The notes under the pieces are model-generated. The model had not been told where the DNA came from. It did no database searches and worked only from the letters and a program-made list of their open reading frames with translations. DNA of 64,000 bases from Arcobacter vandammei (lineage in GTDB: Bacteria; Campylobacterota; Campylobacteria; Campylobacterales; Arcobacteraceae). Shown one piece after another: positions 23,601-28,344 of this stretch. The DNA is taken from assembly GCF_016106035.1 (NCBI RefSeq), contig NZ_JADKPZ010000004.1, forward strand, positions 62,001 through 126,000, written 5' to 3'. Each line of letters starts with the position of its first letter. Positions within the stretch are counted from its first letter, which is position 1. The position numbers were made by a program, and so were the translations under genes.

Positions 23601-23976
23601 TCTCTTCTTCAGTGATATTTTTGTCACCTTTAAATTTAGCATCTCTTAAATCGCTTTCTATATCAGTCATTGCTCTATGAGCTTCTAGGATTTGCTCTAA
23701 ATCTCCTCTTGTAAAAAATAGCTCTTCACTTCCAAAAGCTGTCTCTATTAAAGAAGAATCTATTAACTGTTGTTGTCCCTGCATCAAAACAATTACATCA
23801 TTTCCGTCAAGTAAAATCTCTATTTTTGAACTACTTGAGTTTGAACTATCTCCGTAAACTGTATCATTTTCATTTATAATATCGCCTTGTTTAAGCTCTT
23901 TTATATTCCCTAATTCATCTTTTACAAAGAATTTCCCACTTTGTAGTGATTGTACTATTCCTGCTTGTGTTGCCAT
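11695..23976 (-). CDS. Giant LapA/BapA-like type I-secreted adhesin with retention module
   Basis: This very large (about 4093 aa) acidic surface protein is deduced from the ATG at 23976, preceded by AAAGGA; the frame extends 38 codons further upstream but that segment lacks a convincing start signal. Residues 1-100 match the N-terminal retention module of LapA-like adhesins (GIVQSLQSGKFFVKDELG, GDIINENDTVYG). A Pro/Thr-rich linker follows (about 200-290), then a Calx-beta-like domain and six blocks beginning like YGEEDTVYVVITGD and containing KLVDKDGNPV, alternating with VKIVLVA...EGGKLYYIAVA blocks. Cadherin/Bap-like domains follow, and a C-terminal segment (LNLKLSDVLAMTNSSKELIIKGDENDKV) typical of type I secretion substrates. 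No GGxGxDxxx RTX run is obvious. Likely roles are attachment and biofilm formation; the exporter is encoded at 28.3-34.4 kb. Confidence 0.9.
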   Translation of the reverse strand: MATQAGIVQSLQSGKFFVKDELGNIKELKQGDIINENDTVYGDSSNSSSSKIEILLDGNDVIVLMQGQQQLIDSSLIETAFGSEELFFTRGDLEQILEAHRAMTDIESDLRDAKFKGDKNITEEETTEGQEEVEDEESSASQFAARTGAMTDIESDLRKKLFSSSINLRKEENALGNDFKLPKSQSYSEAQNNFNNQTNNNKPLGERPSNPFEKPTYPTTPPTRPNTDKPTEEPDRPTSEVRPDEPKPDVKPPVTPPPAPESAAKLSIDDQIIWEQDGKMWFTVTLDKPLSGDVTFTYKTSSGTATEGKDYIGKTGTITIPAGSTSVKIPVDILDDFFYEKSEYFNIDITNITGNINKNDSKTHGIGTILDNPPVKDSPITPNSPDSSTGSYGEEDTVYAIITGDPTVKEGDKSGYIVKLVDKDGNPVVVDENTDVTVVYKNITTQDNDTQYKNGDKITITIPKGSNQATFIVETKDDFYADNGEKFNLSIEKVDTNEFENVVIGDKYGNNKDVTTEILDNTTTNPNNPSTVEPNQEQVILKIVAADKDGNPIIKDGKYVFANEVPEGSDAKYKVLAFAPNTTEFKTTDKLDIQGGKVTIKTENGSANGVSNQTKIDGSEDYKTTQIEVDLDSVISVETFDDYLKDGGETFNVVIVDNSYKHPTTPVYENVKTDTKPVTTTITDNPSKIDQPDTSTNPDDKTTGIYDQTDTVYAVITGTQTIKEGDESTAYTVKLVDKNGNTVIPTKDTKITVTYNNISTQDEDTQYKNGDTIEVTIPANSSEITFTVKTNDDVYKDNNEQFNLTITNIENTGEFENVKIGDKNGNDKNVISTITDNTNTGTEANIDPVNIVLVALEKGQTLVDITDSNGKLIYKNTNTTPESGKLYYIAVAVDKDDKVLVQSGQVTVNTANGTATGHNNPTKIDGSEDYKSLVNKPINIGEVFEVETNDDYLREDSEAFTVKITDVVNTNYETPTIDTTKDTVTSTITDNPAKVEQPDIGTGEDNPTTGNYGKDDTVYVKISETPSVDEGGNLVHTVTLVDKNGVEVKVPAGESVTVNLTYSANTGSFTEDDLSTIVKTVTITGGNSSQNFTNISIVDNKVEGTEKYNVTIGSVTQSGAFENVAIHTDKTTTGEIKDNPVKIVLVATDSSGNVPLDSDGKVDLSKNTNQTPEGGKLYYIAVAIDSNGKPLDVQAGKVNVSYGATPDNGTTDDYTKQTGKETQVTIGEVFEVTAKDDYFAEGNENFDVVISNPTNTPYVTPSIVQDKVTSTITDNPASKDTSTTPPTTPTEPTSPTDSTVKYGEEDTVYVVITGDQSKLEGEELLHNLKLVDKNGVEISIPTGETITVTLRYTSDTNLENSDFKTGENQYSKNGTITVELDSNGKATIKNKSEIDSFVEGSEKYTLSIDKITQDKGVFENIQAGYSDSYKTANSVALAGKDGTSVTGTISDNAVKIVLVAVTKDDINVDGTVKKDNIIKADGTVDVDKNTNQTPEGGKLYYVAVAIDSNGKPLDKQAGNLAVSYGTTLVSTDKDASLSGTDTDIANNPTTAEIGKVFTVDAKDDFYAEGDEKFEVTISNPDSTAQSTYGNNVSVDTTKNKVTSTITDNPANKDTSTPTTPTEPTSPTNSTPKYGEEDTVYVVITGDDTKYEGETLTHTIKLVDKDGNPVTIPAGEEITVTINYTGSATEGTDYTGTKTVTFTSVTGSTQTISNPTLDDYFADNNESYTATIGKITQKDGVFENIEAGYSQSYKTANSLGADAGKSVTGTILDDTDNTPNIPTDGGTKEPTKDQVILKIVAVDKDGNPILKNGNYMDISEVNEGDKAYYKVFAFAPNTTTFNDSTKVTVQGGTVTVSTENISGGAVGISVSQNTLNGTQDYTSQSTVVVTVGTTVFEVQTLDDYKAETETNETFKVNIDTNSYKHPSDNVANAIYENVTIDNTGVTSTIVDNDAVKNSIPVVTGGADGTVYGQEDTVWAVIEADKTSVVEGNKVTYTVKLVDKDNKVVTVSSATDVKIKFTGVTGSEAELNDLLKIFSGDSSSTTEISGGFDSTNKELTITIPNGNSQVQFTIQTKDDFIQDDNEQFNLSISDIVSTEFENLVYDKTKAETDNKTTTTIKDGVTLGTPVNTIVLEDGLNTTSTDNITVVVKGKNYTTPVGTSENSLKNSLGIINPNADTYTVSFDKTITTTDKTSNGQVITYSYNESGTLLTAKRADGKDVFTVELKKDGTNDVYDFKLLEPMDHTYGDNIKDTFDMTFNFNVTSNGTKSDNVPFIVTVVDSVPNATPKTVDTKEDTPITIRLADDNFESGETVKINGTYYTIGQSGIAIYEQGDTTKQIGSLTINTNGTVTFTPSPDYSNHNTTKSPQFTYTVKDYDGDEATSTVTINVKPVADAPVIVKKDVNTTEDAGNTQEGSNKIGLELKVPYLSKDSDRFADTTVTPNIASGTGDQNIGTGDNPERNGEITLTFTNGDKVTGAKIFSGSTEVATINSNNQELKVVIVTETGGDASKIDYTYHHKGTLPAKGGNVLYLTKAEYEALQIQHAEDNDTDIKITIGVTSYEVDDSGKPLNASDSTYTDKTNTDLSKTTTAEMTVKIKAVTDDITLNWDSSKIASAGTLDGTSKVLTFNSITENNSNPKTGETKTENVLDFGSLLTKTSGAGTDTSLDLDGSEKRSYTISLTPKDANTTLPDFIYITIGNQKDIKVNKTGTGEYKLDFDSANNKLENPEFKIKFPDYWSGEVEGTITLRTKDYGVDNDADTTDYSGLTGETLGEANGVKKAEVKFEVKVNPVANLATIEIEQAIGYEDAGRTGGNTTDKNGAITNPENGIPLSIKVTSDDKDSSETFDVTISNLPNNGSLYVKDPITNEFVLITYSNSGVPTINLWNSGTLTTYSSGNILVGNNTVTIKSLTNAKQPDIKFIPAHNDDADFTGTNGFKVNAATTDGTSIKSSTEVTIDVIVKNKADAPVGTDLTTDTSKLITVGGTSYIKATEDTNINLKDIYKTPDNLASYDDSEELTIKIELPTGFTIKEGSPYEIIDVKYVVKADDIKSGKIEIVPPLNFSGNAEIKLTYVTTEKAGENDSKTWNTQTVNIFVQPQADDVNVANSSTIYEDGLDVNGGALNTKVDLSATLKDTGTTNGTETIEGVYISKATIDEMILKGYKLYIDGTELSTSSTVSKTVILEDKSTDTKVYYLIDKDKLDKVTVLHTDTHKVNGDFTLDVAYEVKDTNGASSDTKIYEHTHSVIVKAVTDAPTLTLGTITGTDVTIDNTLGSEKVTVQNGSTSTFTIPVTTTSDDKDNSEKVQEIVISGVPQGVEVENAEYMGYNGSPDNGIWVIRGTNLTDNNLDSDGALQSIKFVVKTGADFEDRPIKITTYTKDEATTDTKVESSSKTFTLIKNYNAGTGTGTPADLELASKTFSATEDTEFSLGSMLEVKLKDGGNTGTGGAVITITDIPEGSKITGYDYSYVEGGKTYYVVSGNGNAADMNTKLSNVKITPPKDVNSSQGVGKNEDGIDLKGDMKFTATIATHHNGTYNKGNKVEVTNTITPVTDEMTVKVEATGTLKEDTPVDLKITLSNPSDATKTELVGNSLTIKINETWKDDATGGVGTKGTLTGDNYNIVESPDGTYTITKKDGTAFTVDTPITGLVYTPATNRDGDVKFEVSVQNKEGNSVALTSKGEANITVKPVIDFVLNNTTVVTNGKEDVAVIIGGTTLANSMKLEFDAGTMTDSSESFGSIVLDKIPNGFTVWYKDTDGTLKMATNIGQIGNGFVLNPNITPAETTHYNQWLVPQIGTGNALPEIYINAPTNWAGEFKFDATFKVKEQQGSFETHNVQEITGKITPVADGVTITPTLTFGDAFSWLDLKLNASMKDIDGSETMSLELTGLSANSQFKIEGGAVIKAYGQSDTIPETEKQYAKWDGAKWTITGIKYDEINKIQFTSDKDVTSVGVNAWTQEIKADGTNVTDTDATSSKVTGSFNVDVKEISGNFTLDKGIDLDFSKLGTSNMKNVTSIDLGTSNGKNEILNLKLSDVLAMTNSSKELIIKGDENDKVTFSGTGWTKGTNDGTYTVYSNDTAKVKIDNNITDITGL

Positions 23977-23992
23977 ATTTTTTCCTTTATAG

Positions 23993-24063
23993 AATTTTAT
24001 ATTATGGCAGGATATTAGTAGATTTTTTTTGTTTTGTATAGTACCCGTTTGGGTACTATTTTC
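23993..24063. repeat. Direct repeat, upstream copy, flanking the AAA-ATPase gene
   Basis: This roughly 70-bp segment (AATTTTATATTA, GATATTAGTAGATTTTTT, then the hairpin ATAGTACC...GGTACTAT plus T-run) aligns with 25696-25766 at a constant offset of 1702-1703 bp with one single-base indel. It lies between the adhesin start and the AAA gene. Confidence 0.8.
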
Positions 24064-24118
24064 TATACAAGCAATTTTAGATATAATCAAAACAAATTTA
24101 AAAATCTAGGTTAAAAAT

Positions 24119-25657
24119 ATGAAACTAAAGAAACTTCCAATTGGTATTCAAACATTTAGTAAAATAAGAGAAGATGATTTTGTTTATGTGGACAAAACAG
24201 GTATTGCTTATGATTTAATAGAAAATTATCAATATGTTTTTCTTTCACGTCCTAGAAGATTTGGAAAGTCTTTGTTTCTTGATACTTTAAGAAATATTTT
24301 TGAAGGGAAAAAAGAGTATTTTGCTGGTTTGGAAATAGAAGATAAATGGAATTGGGATAGAAAGCATCCTGTTATTCATATTGCTTTTTCAGATGGTACA
24401 TATAGGAATCTTGATGAACTTACAGATAAATTTGAACAAAATATAGACTTAAATAGTGAAAGACTTGGTGTAAAGTGTAGATACGACAGTAGAGACCTTA
24501 GAAGCTTTGGAGACCTTATTCAAAAAACTTATGAAAAATACCAAGAAAAAGTAGTTGTTTTAATAGATGAGTATGATAAACCAATACTAGATAATATTAC
24601 AAACCCTGAACTAGCTAAAGATATAAGAGAAGTTTTATCAGGTATATATGGTGCAATAAAAACAAATGATGAGCTTATACAGTTTGCATTTATAACTGGT
24701 GTTAGTAAATTTGCAAAAACTTCTATTTTTTCTGGACTTAATAATATTGAAGATATATCTTTAAATGTTGAGTTTGGAGATATTTGTGGATATAGCCAAA
24801 ATGATTTAGAAACAGTATTTAAAGAGCATTTAGCTGGAGCAGATATGGAAATGGTAAAAGAGTGGTACAATGGATATAATTTTCTAGGAAGTCCTATGTA
24901 TAATCCATTTGATTTGTTACAGTTTATTAGAAATAACTTTATGTTTAAAAACTACTGGTTTGAAACTGGAACTCCTACTTTTTTAATAAAATTAATAGAA
25001 AAAAATAGATATTTCTTACCAAATTTATCAGATTTAAAAGTGGATGAAAAACTTCTTTCTAGTTTTGATATAAATAATCTTGATTTAGAAATAATACTTT
25101 ATCAAACAGGCTATTTAACTATTGATAAAGTTATGCAAACACCTTTTGGAACACTTGAATATCTTTTAAAAATACCAAACAAAGAAGTTAGGTTATCTTT
25201 TGGTGATTATATTATAAATTATTTGCTAAAAGATAGAGAGTATTTGCCTAAAAAAACTATTATTTATAAAAGTTTGCTTTCAAACAATATGGAAGATTTT
25301 AAAAACTCTTTAGTCTCAATATTTGCAAAAATTCCATACAACAACTACTCAAATAATTATATTCACACTTACGAGGGCTTCTATGCAAGTGTGGTTTTTA
25401 TCTATCTTCAATCTTTGGGTTTACATATTATTGGTGAAGATGTTACAAACAGAGGAAGAATAGATTTAACTATTATTATGCCTCAAGCAATATTTATAAT
25501 AGAATTTAAAGTAGATGGCAAAAATGCTTTAGAGCAGATAAAAGAGAATAACTATGCACAAAAATATCTGCAAGAGAAAAAAGATATTTATTTAGTAGGA
25601 ATTGAGTTTGATAGCAAGGAAAAAAATATAAGTAATTTTGAGTGGGAGAAGATTTAA
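24119..25657 (+). CDS. AAA-ATPase-like / PD-(D/E)XK nuclease-like protein
   Basis: This 512-aa protein of the AAA-ATPase_like plus PDDEXK_9 family is recognised by its opening (LPIGIQTFSKIREDDFVYVDKTGIA), the modified P-loop region FLSRPRRFGKSLFLDTL and Walker B VVVLIDEYDKPIL. The C-terminal nuclease-like fold carries the D...EFK signature (RGRIDLTIIMP, then IIEFKVDG). Multi-copy families of this type are common in Bacteroidetes, Fusobacteria and Campylobacterota; their function is unsettled, with defence or mobile-element roles suspected. It is a single gene flanked by 70-bp direct repeats, pointing to insertion as a 1.7-kb unit. Catalytic residues look intact. Confidence 0.9.
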   Translation: MKLKKLPIGIQTFSKIREDDFVYVDKTGIAYDLIENYQYVFLSRPRRFGKSLFLDTLRNIFEGKKEYFAGLEIEDKWNWDRKHPVIHIAFSDGTYRNLDELTDKFEQNIDLNSERLGVKCRYDSRDLRSFGDLIQKTYEKYQEKVVVLIDEYDKPILDNITNPELAKDIREVLSGIYGAIKTNDELIQFAFITGVSKFAKTSIFSGLNNIEDISLNVEFGDICGYSQNDLETVFKEHLAGADMEMVKEWYNGYNFLGSPMYNPFDLLQFIRNNFMFKNYWFETGTPTFLIKLIEKNRYFLPNLSDLKVDEKLLSSFDINNLDLEIILYQTGYLTIDKVMQTPFGTLEYLLKIPNKEVRLSFGDYIINYLLKDREYLPKKTIIYKSLLSNNMEDFKNSLVSIFAKIPYNNYSNNYIHTYEGFYASVVFIYLQSLGLHIIGEDVTNRGRIDLTIIMPQAIFIIEFKVDGKNALEQIKENNYAQKYLQEKKDIYLVGIEFDSKEKNISNFEWEKI

Positions 25658-25695
25658 AAGAAGTTATTCATAAACTTTAACTCTATACTTATCTA

Positions 25696-25766
25696 AATTT
25701 TATATTAAAGAAAGATATTAGTAGATTTTTTTATTTTATATAGTACCAAAAAAGGTACTATTTTTG
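25696..25766. repeat. Direct repeat, downstream copy, with hairpin terminator
   Basis: Second copy of the segment at 23993-24063. Its hairpin (ATAGTACC / GGTACTAT, loop AAAAAA) is followed by TTTTT and probably terminates the AAA-ATPase gene. The loop differs from the upstream copy while the arms are conserved. Confidence 0.8.
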
Positions 25767-25823
25767 AGATTTTAGGTTTAATCTAAAATTTTGTGTTTAG
25801 TAGAAACTCTACTCTTATAGTGT

Positions 25824-26021
25824 TTAACAACACTTTTTAAAACCGCCAGAGTTATATTTCCTATCAATAGCCTCTTTAAAAAACTCACCTCTACTTAAAA
25901 CTTCTTTATTTGGGTGAGTTCTTTTCATATGCTCAAGATATTTTTCATAGCTAGAAAGCCCCACAAGGGGATGAAAAAACTTTTCAGATTTTTCATATAA
26001 AGCTTTGATTTTTTTAATCAT
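25824..26021 (-). CDS. ybdD: YbdD/YjiX-family small protein, CstA partner
   Basis: This 65-aa protein has the DUF466 pattern (PLVGLSSYEKYLEHMKRTHPNKEVLSRGEFFKEAIDRKYNSGG) and the KCC ending typical of the family. In enterobacteria the small YbdD/YjiX proteins are encoded directly after CstA-type transporters and are needed for pyruvate uptake by the BtsT/CstA family. Here it starts 1 nt after the cstA stop, so it is translationally coupled. Confidence 0.93.
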   Translation of the reverse strand: MIKKIKALYEKSEKFFHPLVGLSSYEKYLEHMKRTHPNKEVLSRGEFFKEAIDRKYNSGGFKKCC

Positions 26022-26022
26022 A

Positions 26023-28122
26023 TCAAGCCTTTTTCAAGCTTTCCAAACTAACATAAGGCGACTCTTTTAGAGGAATTCTTAGTTTTCCTAAGCAAACCAA
26101 AATTGTTGAAATGATTACTAAAAGTGTAGTAATCATAAAGAAAGTTGCCAAAATAGCATTTAAGATATTTGAGAACTTAATATGAGAAGCTGCTGAAATA
26201 TCTTTATTTACTTTTGCAATTTCTACTTCATCAGTAAGAGTTGGTAATTTTGCCTCTAAATCAGCTATTTTTTTAATCTGAATTTGAGCAATAGCAACAT
26301 GACTTACAGCATTATGAACTCTATCTCCCTCTTTAAATGGTAAGATTTTTTGAATTCCACCATAAAGTGTTGCAGTTAAAACAAAAATAGCAGGTAATAC
26401 TGTAACCCAAGCATATTTTGCTTTACCCATTTTAAATAAAATAGCAGTTGCAAGTAAAAGAGCCATACCAGCTAACATTTGGTTACTTACTCCAAATAGT
26501 GGCCAAAGTGAATAGATTCCACCTTTTGGATCAATAGCTCCTTGATAAAGAAAATATCCCCATCCAGCAACACTTAAAAAAGTAGCAATAAGTCCAGCTA
26601 AATAGTTGTTTGTATTTCCTAAAGGTTTATAAACATTTCCTAAAATATCTTGAACCATAAATCTACAAGCTCTAGTTCCTGCATCAACAGCAGTTAAAAT
26701 AAATAGTGCTTCAAATAAAATAGCAAAGTGATACCAGAATCCCATCATATCAATTCCACCAAATAATTCGTGAAGTACAAGTGCAACCCCAATAGCAAAA
26801 GTAGGAGCTCCTCCTGTTCTTGATAAAAGAGTCTCTTCACCAATATTTTTTGTTAATCCAATAATTTCATCAGGACTTATAGTAAATCCCCAACTAGAAA
26901 TTGTACTAGCAACTTGAACTATATCAGTTCCAATAAATGCAGCTGGTGAATTTATAGCAAAATATAATCCAGGGTGTAAAATAGTAGCACATATTAAAGC
27001 CATAATAGCAACAGCACTCTCCATTAACATAGAACCATATCCAACAGGAAGTGCATGAGTTTCATTTTCAAGCATTTTTGGAGTTGTTCCACTTGAGATT
27101 AATGCATGGAAACCAGAAATCGCACCACAAGCAATAGTAATAAATAAAAATGGGAAGATAGCTCCAGCAAATACAGGTCCACTTCCATCAAAATATTGTG
27201 GGTTTGTTTTTGGCATTTGAATATCAGGTGCAACAATAACAATTGCAACTGCCATAAGAGCAATTACCCCAATTTTTAGGAATGTTGATAAATAATCTCT
27301 TGGAGCTAGTAAGAACCAAACAGGTAAAATTGCAGCTATAAACCCATATGCCATCATAATAATAGATAGTGTTGGAGCATCAAAAGTAAATCTAGCAGCC
27401 CAAACAGGATCAGCAGCTATCACACTTCCATAGTGAATAGCAAAAATCAGAAGAATAAATCCTATAACTGAAGCTTCTCCTACTTTACCTGGTCTTATAA
27501 ATCTCATATATATTCCCATAAAAATAGCTATTGGAATAGTCATAGCAATAGTAAATAGTCCCCAAGGAGAAACAGCAAGTGCTTTTACAACAACCATTGC
27601 TAAAATTGCTATGATGATTAACATAATCCCAAATATAGCAATCATAGTAATACTTCCTACAAAAGTTCCTAGTTCCTCTTTTACAATCTCTCCCAAAGAT
27701 TTACCATCTCTTCTTGAAGAGATAAATAAAACCACGAAATCGTGAACAGCACCAGCAAAAACTCCACCAACCAAAATCCATAGCATAGAAGGTAAATAAC
27801 CCATTTGAGCTGCTAGGATTGGGCCAACTAAAGGACCTGCTCCTGCAATTGCTGCAAAGTGGTGTCCAAATAATACAGACCTATTTGTAGGAACAAAATC
27901 CCTTCCATCATCGTGAACCATAGCTGGAGTTGCTCTATTTTTATCAAGTTCTAAAACTTTATAGGCAATAAATCTTCCATAAAATCTATATGCAATCATA
28001 TAGATACAAACAGCAGCTACAACTAAATACATAGCAGAAACTGTTTCACCTTGTTGTAATGCTAAGTAACCAAAGCATAAAGCCCCAATTATTGCTATTA
28101 CAATCCACATTAGTTTGTTCAT
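26023..28122 (-). CDS. cstA: Carbon starvation protein CstA (peptide/pyruvate transporter)
   Basis: This 699-aa polytopic inner-membrane protein is the same size as E. coli CstA (701 aa). Family segments visible are YRFYGRFIAYKVLELD near the N-terminus, HFAAIAGAGPLVGPILAAQMGY, SGFHALISSGTTPKML and DAGTRACRFMVQDILG. CstA proteins import peptides (in C. jejuni) or pyruvate (in E. coli). A hydrophilic insertion near 620-660 (IQIKKIADLEAKLPTLTDE) separates the last helices. It is co-transcribed with ybdD. It separates the adhesin from its exporter genes, with no functional reason visible. Confidence 0.95.
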   Translation of the reverse strand: MNKLMWIVIAIIGALCFGYLALQQGETVSAMYLVVAAVCIYMIAYRFYGRFIAYKVLELDKNRATPAMVHDDGRDFVPTNRSVLFGHHFAAIAGAGPLVGPILAAQMGYLPSMLWILVGGVFAGAVHDFVVLFISSRRDGKSLGEIVKEELGTFVGSITMIAIFGIMLIIIAILAMVVVKALAVSPWGLFTIAMTIPIAIFMGIYMRFIRPGKVGEASVIGFILLIFAIHYGSVIAADPVWAARFTFDAPTLSIIMMAYGFIAAILPVWFLLAPRDYLSTFLKIGVIALMAVAIVIVAPDIQMPKTNPQYFDGSGPVFAGAIFPFLFITIACGAISGFHALISSGTTPKMLENETHALPVGYGSMLMESAVAIMALICATILHPGLYFAINSPAAFIGTDIVQVASTISSWGFTISPDEIIGLTKNIGEETLLSRTGGAPTFAIGVALVLHELFGGIDMMGFWYHFAILFEALFILTAVDAGTRACRFMVQDILGNVYKPLGNTNNYLAGLIATFLSVAGWGYFLYQGAIDPKGGIYSLWPLFGVSNQMLAGMALLLATAILFKMGKAKYAWVTVLPAIFVLTATLYGGIQKILPFKEGDRVHNAVSHVAIAQIQIKKIADLEAKLPTLTDEVEIAKVNKDISAASHIKFSNILNAILATFFMITTLLVIISTILVCLGKLRIPLKESPYVSLESLKKA

Positions 28123-28344
28123 AGTAAAATCCTTTCAAAAAAATATAAAATTTCGAAATAAGTATAACAAAAATATATAAAAATAATAAGTTTAAATAAA
28201 ATAATTTTATTTTTTATTTTTATTGGCTTTGTTACAAGGAATTTTAAATTATTTTGATTATAATAACTTTTTGATACCAAATCGATACTATTTCATATTA
28301 AAATGTGGTTACAATTATTTTTTAGTTTAACAAGGAGAAAAATT

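Noticed and set aside
23977-24090. 38-residue N-terminal extension of the adhesin
   Set aside because: The ATG at 23976 has a clear AAAGGA site and starts directly at the conserved retention module; the extension overlaps the direct repeat.
28194-28212. AT-only palindrome in the cstA/TolC-OmpA divergent gap as an operator
   Set aside because: AAATAAAAT/ATTTTATTT symmetry is expected often by chance in such AT-rich intergenic DNA.
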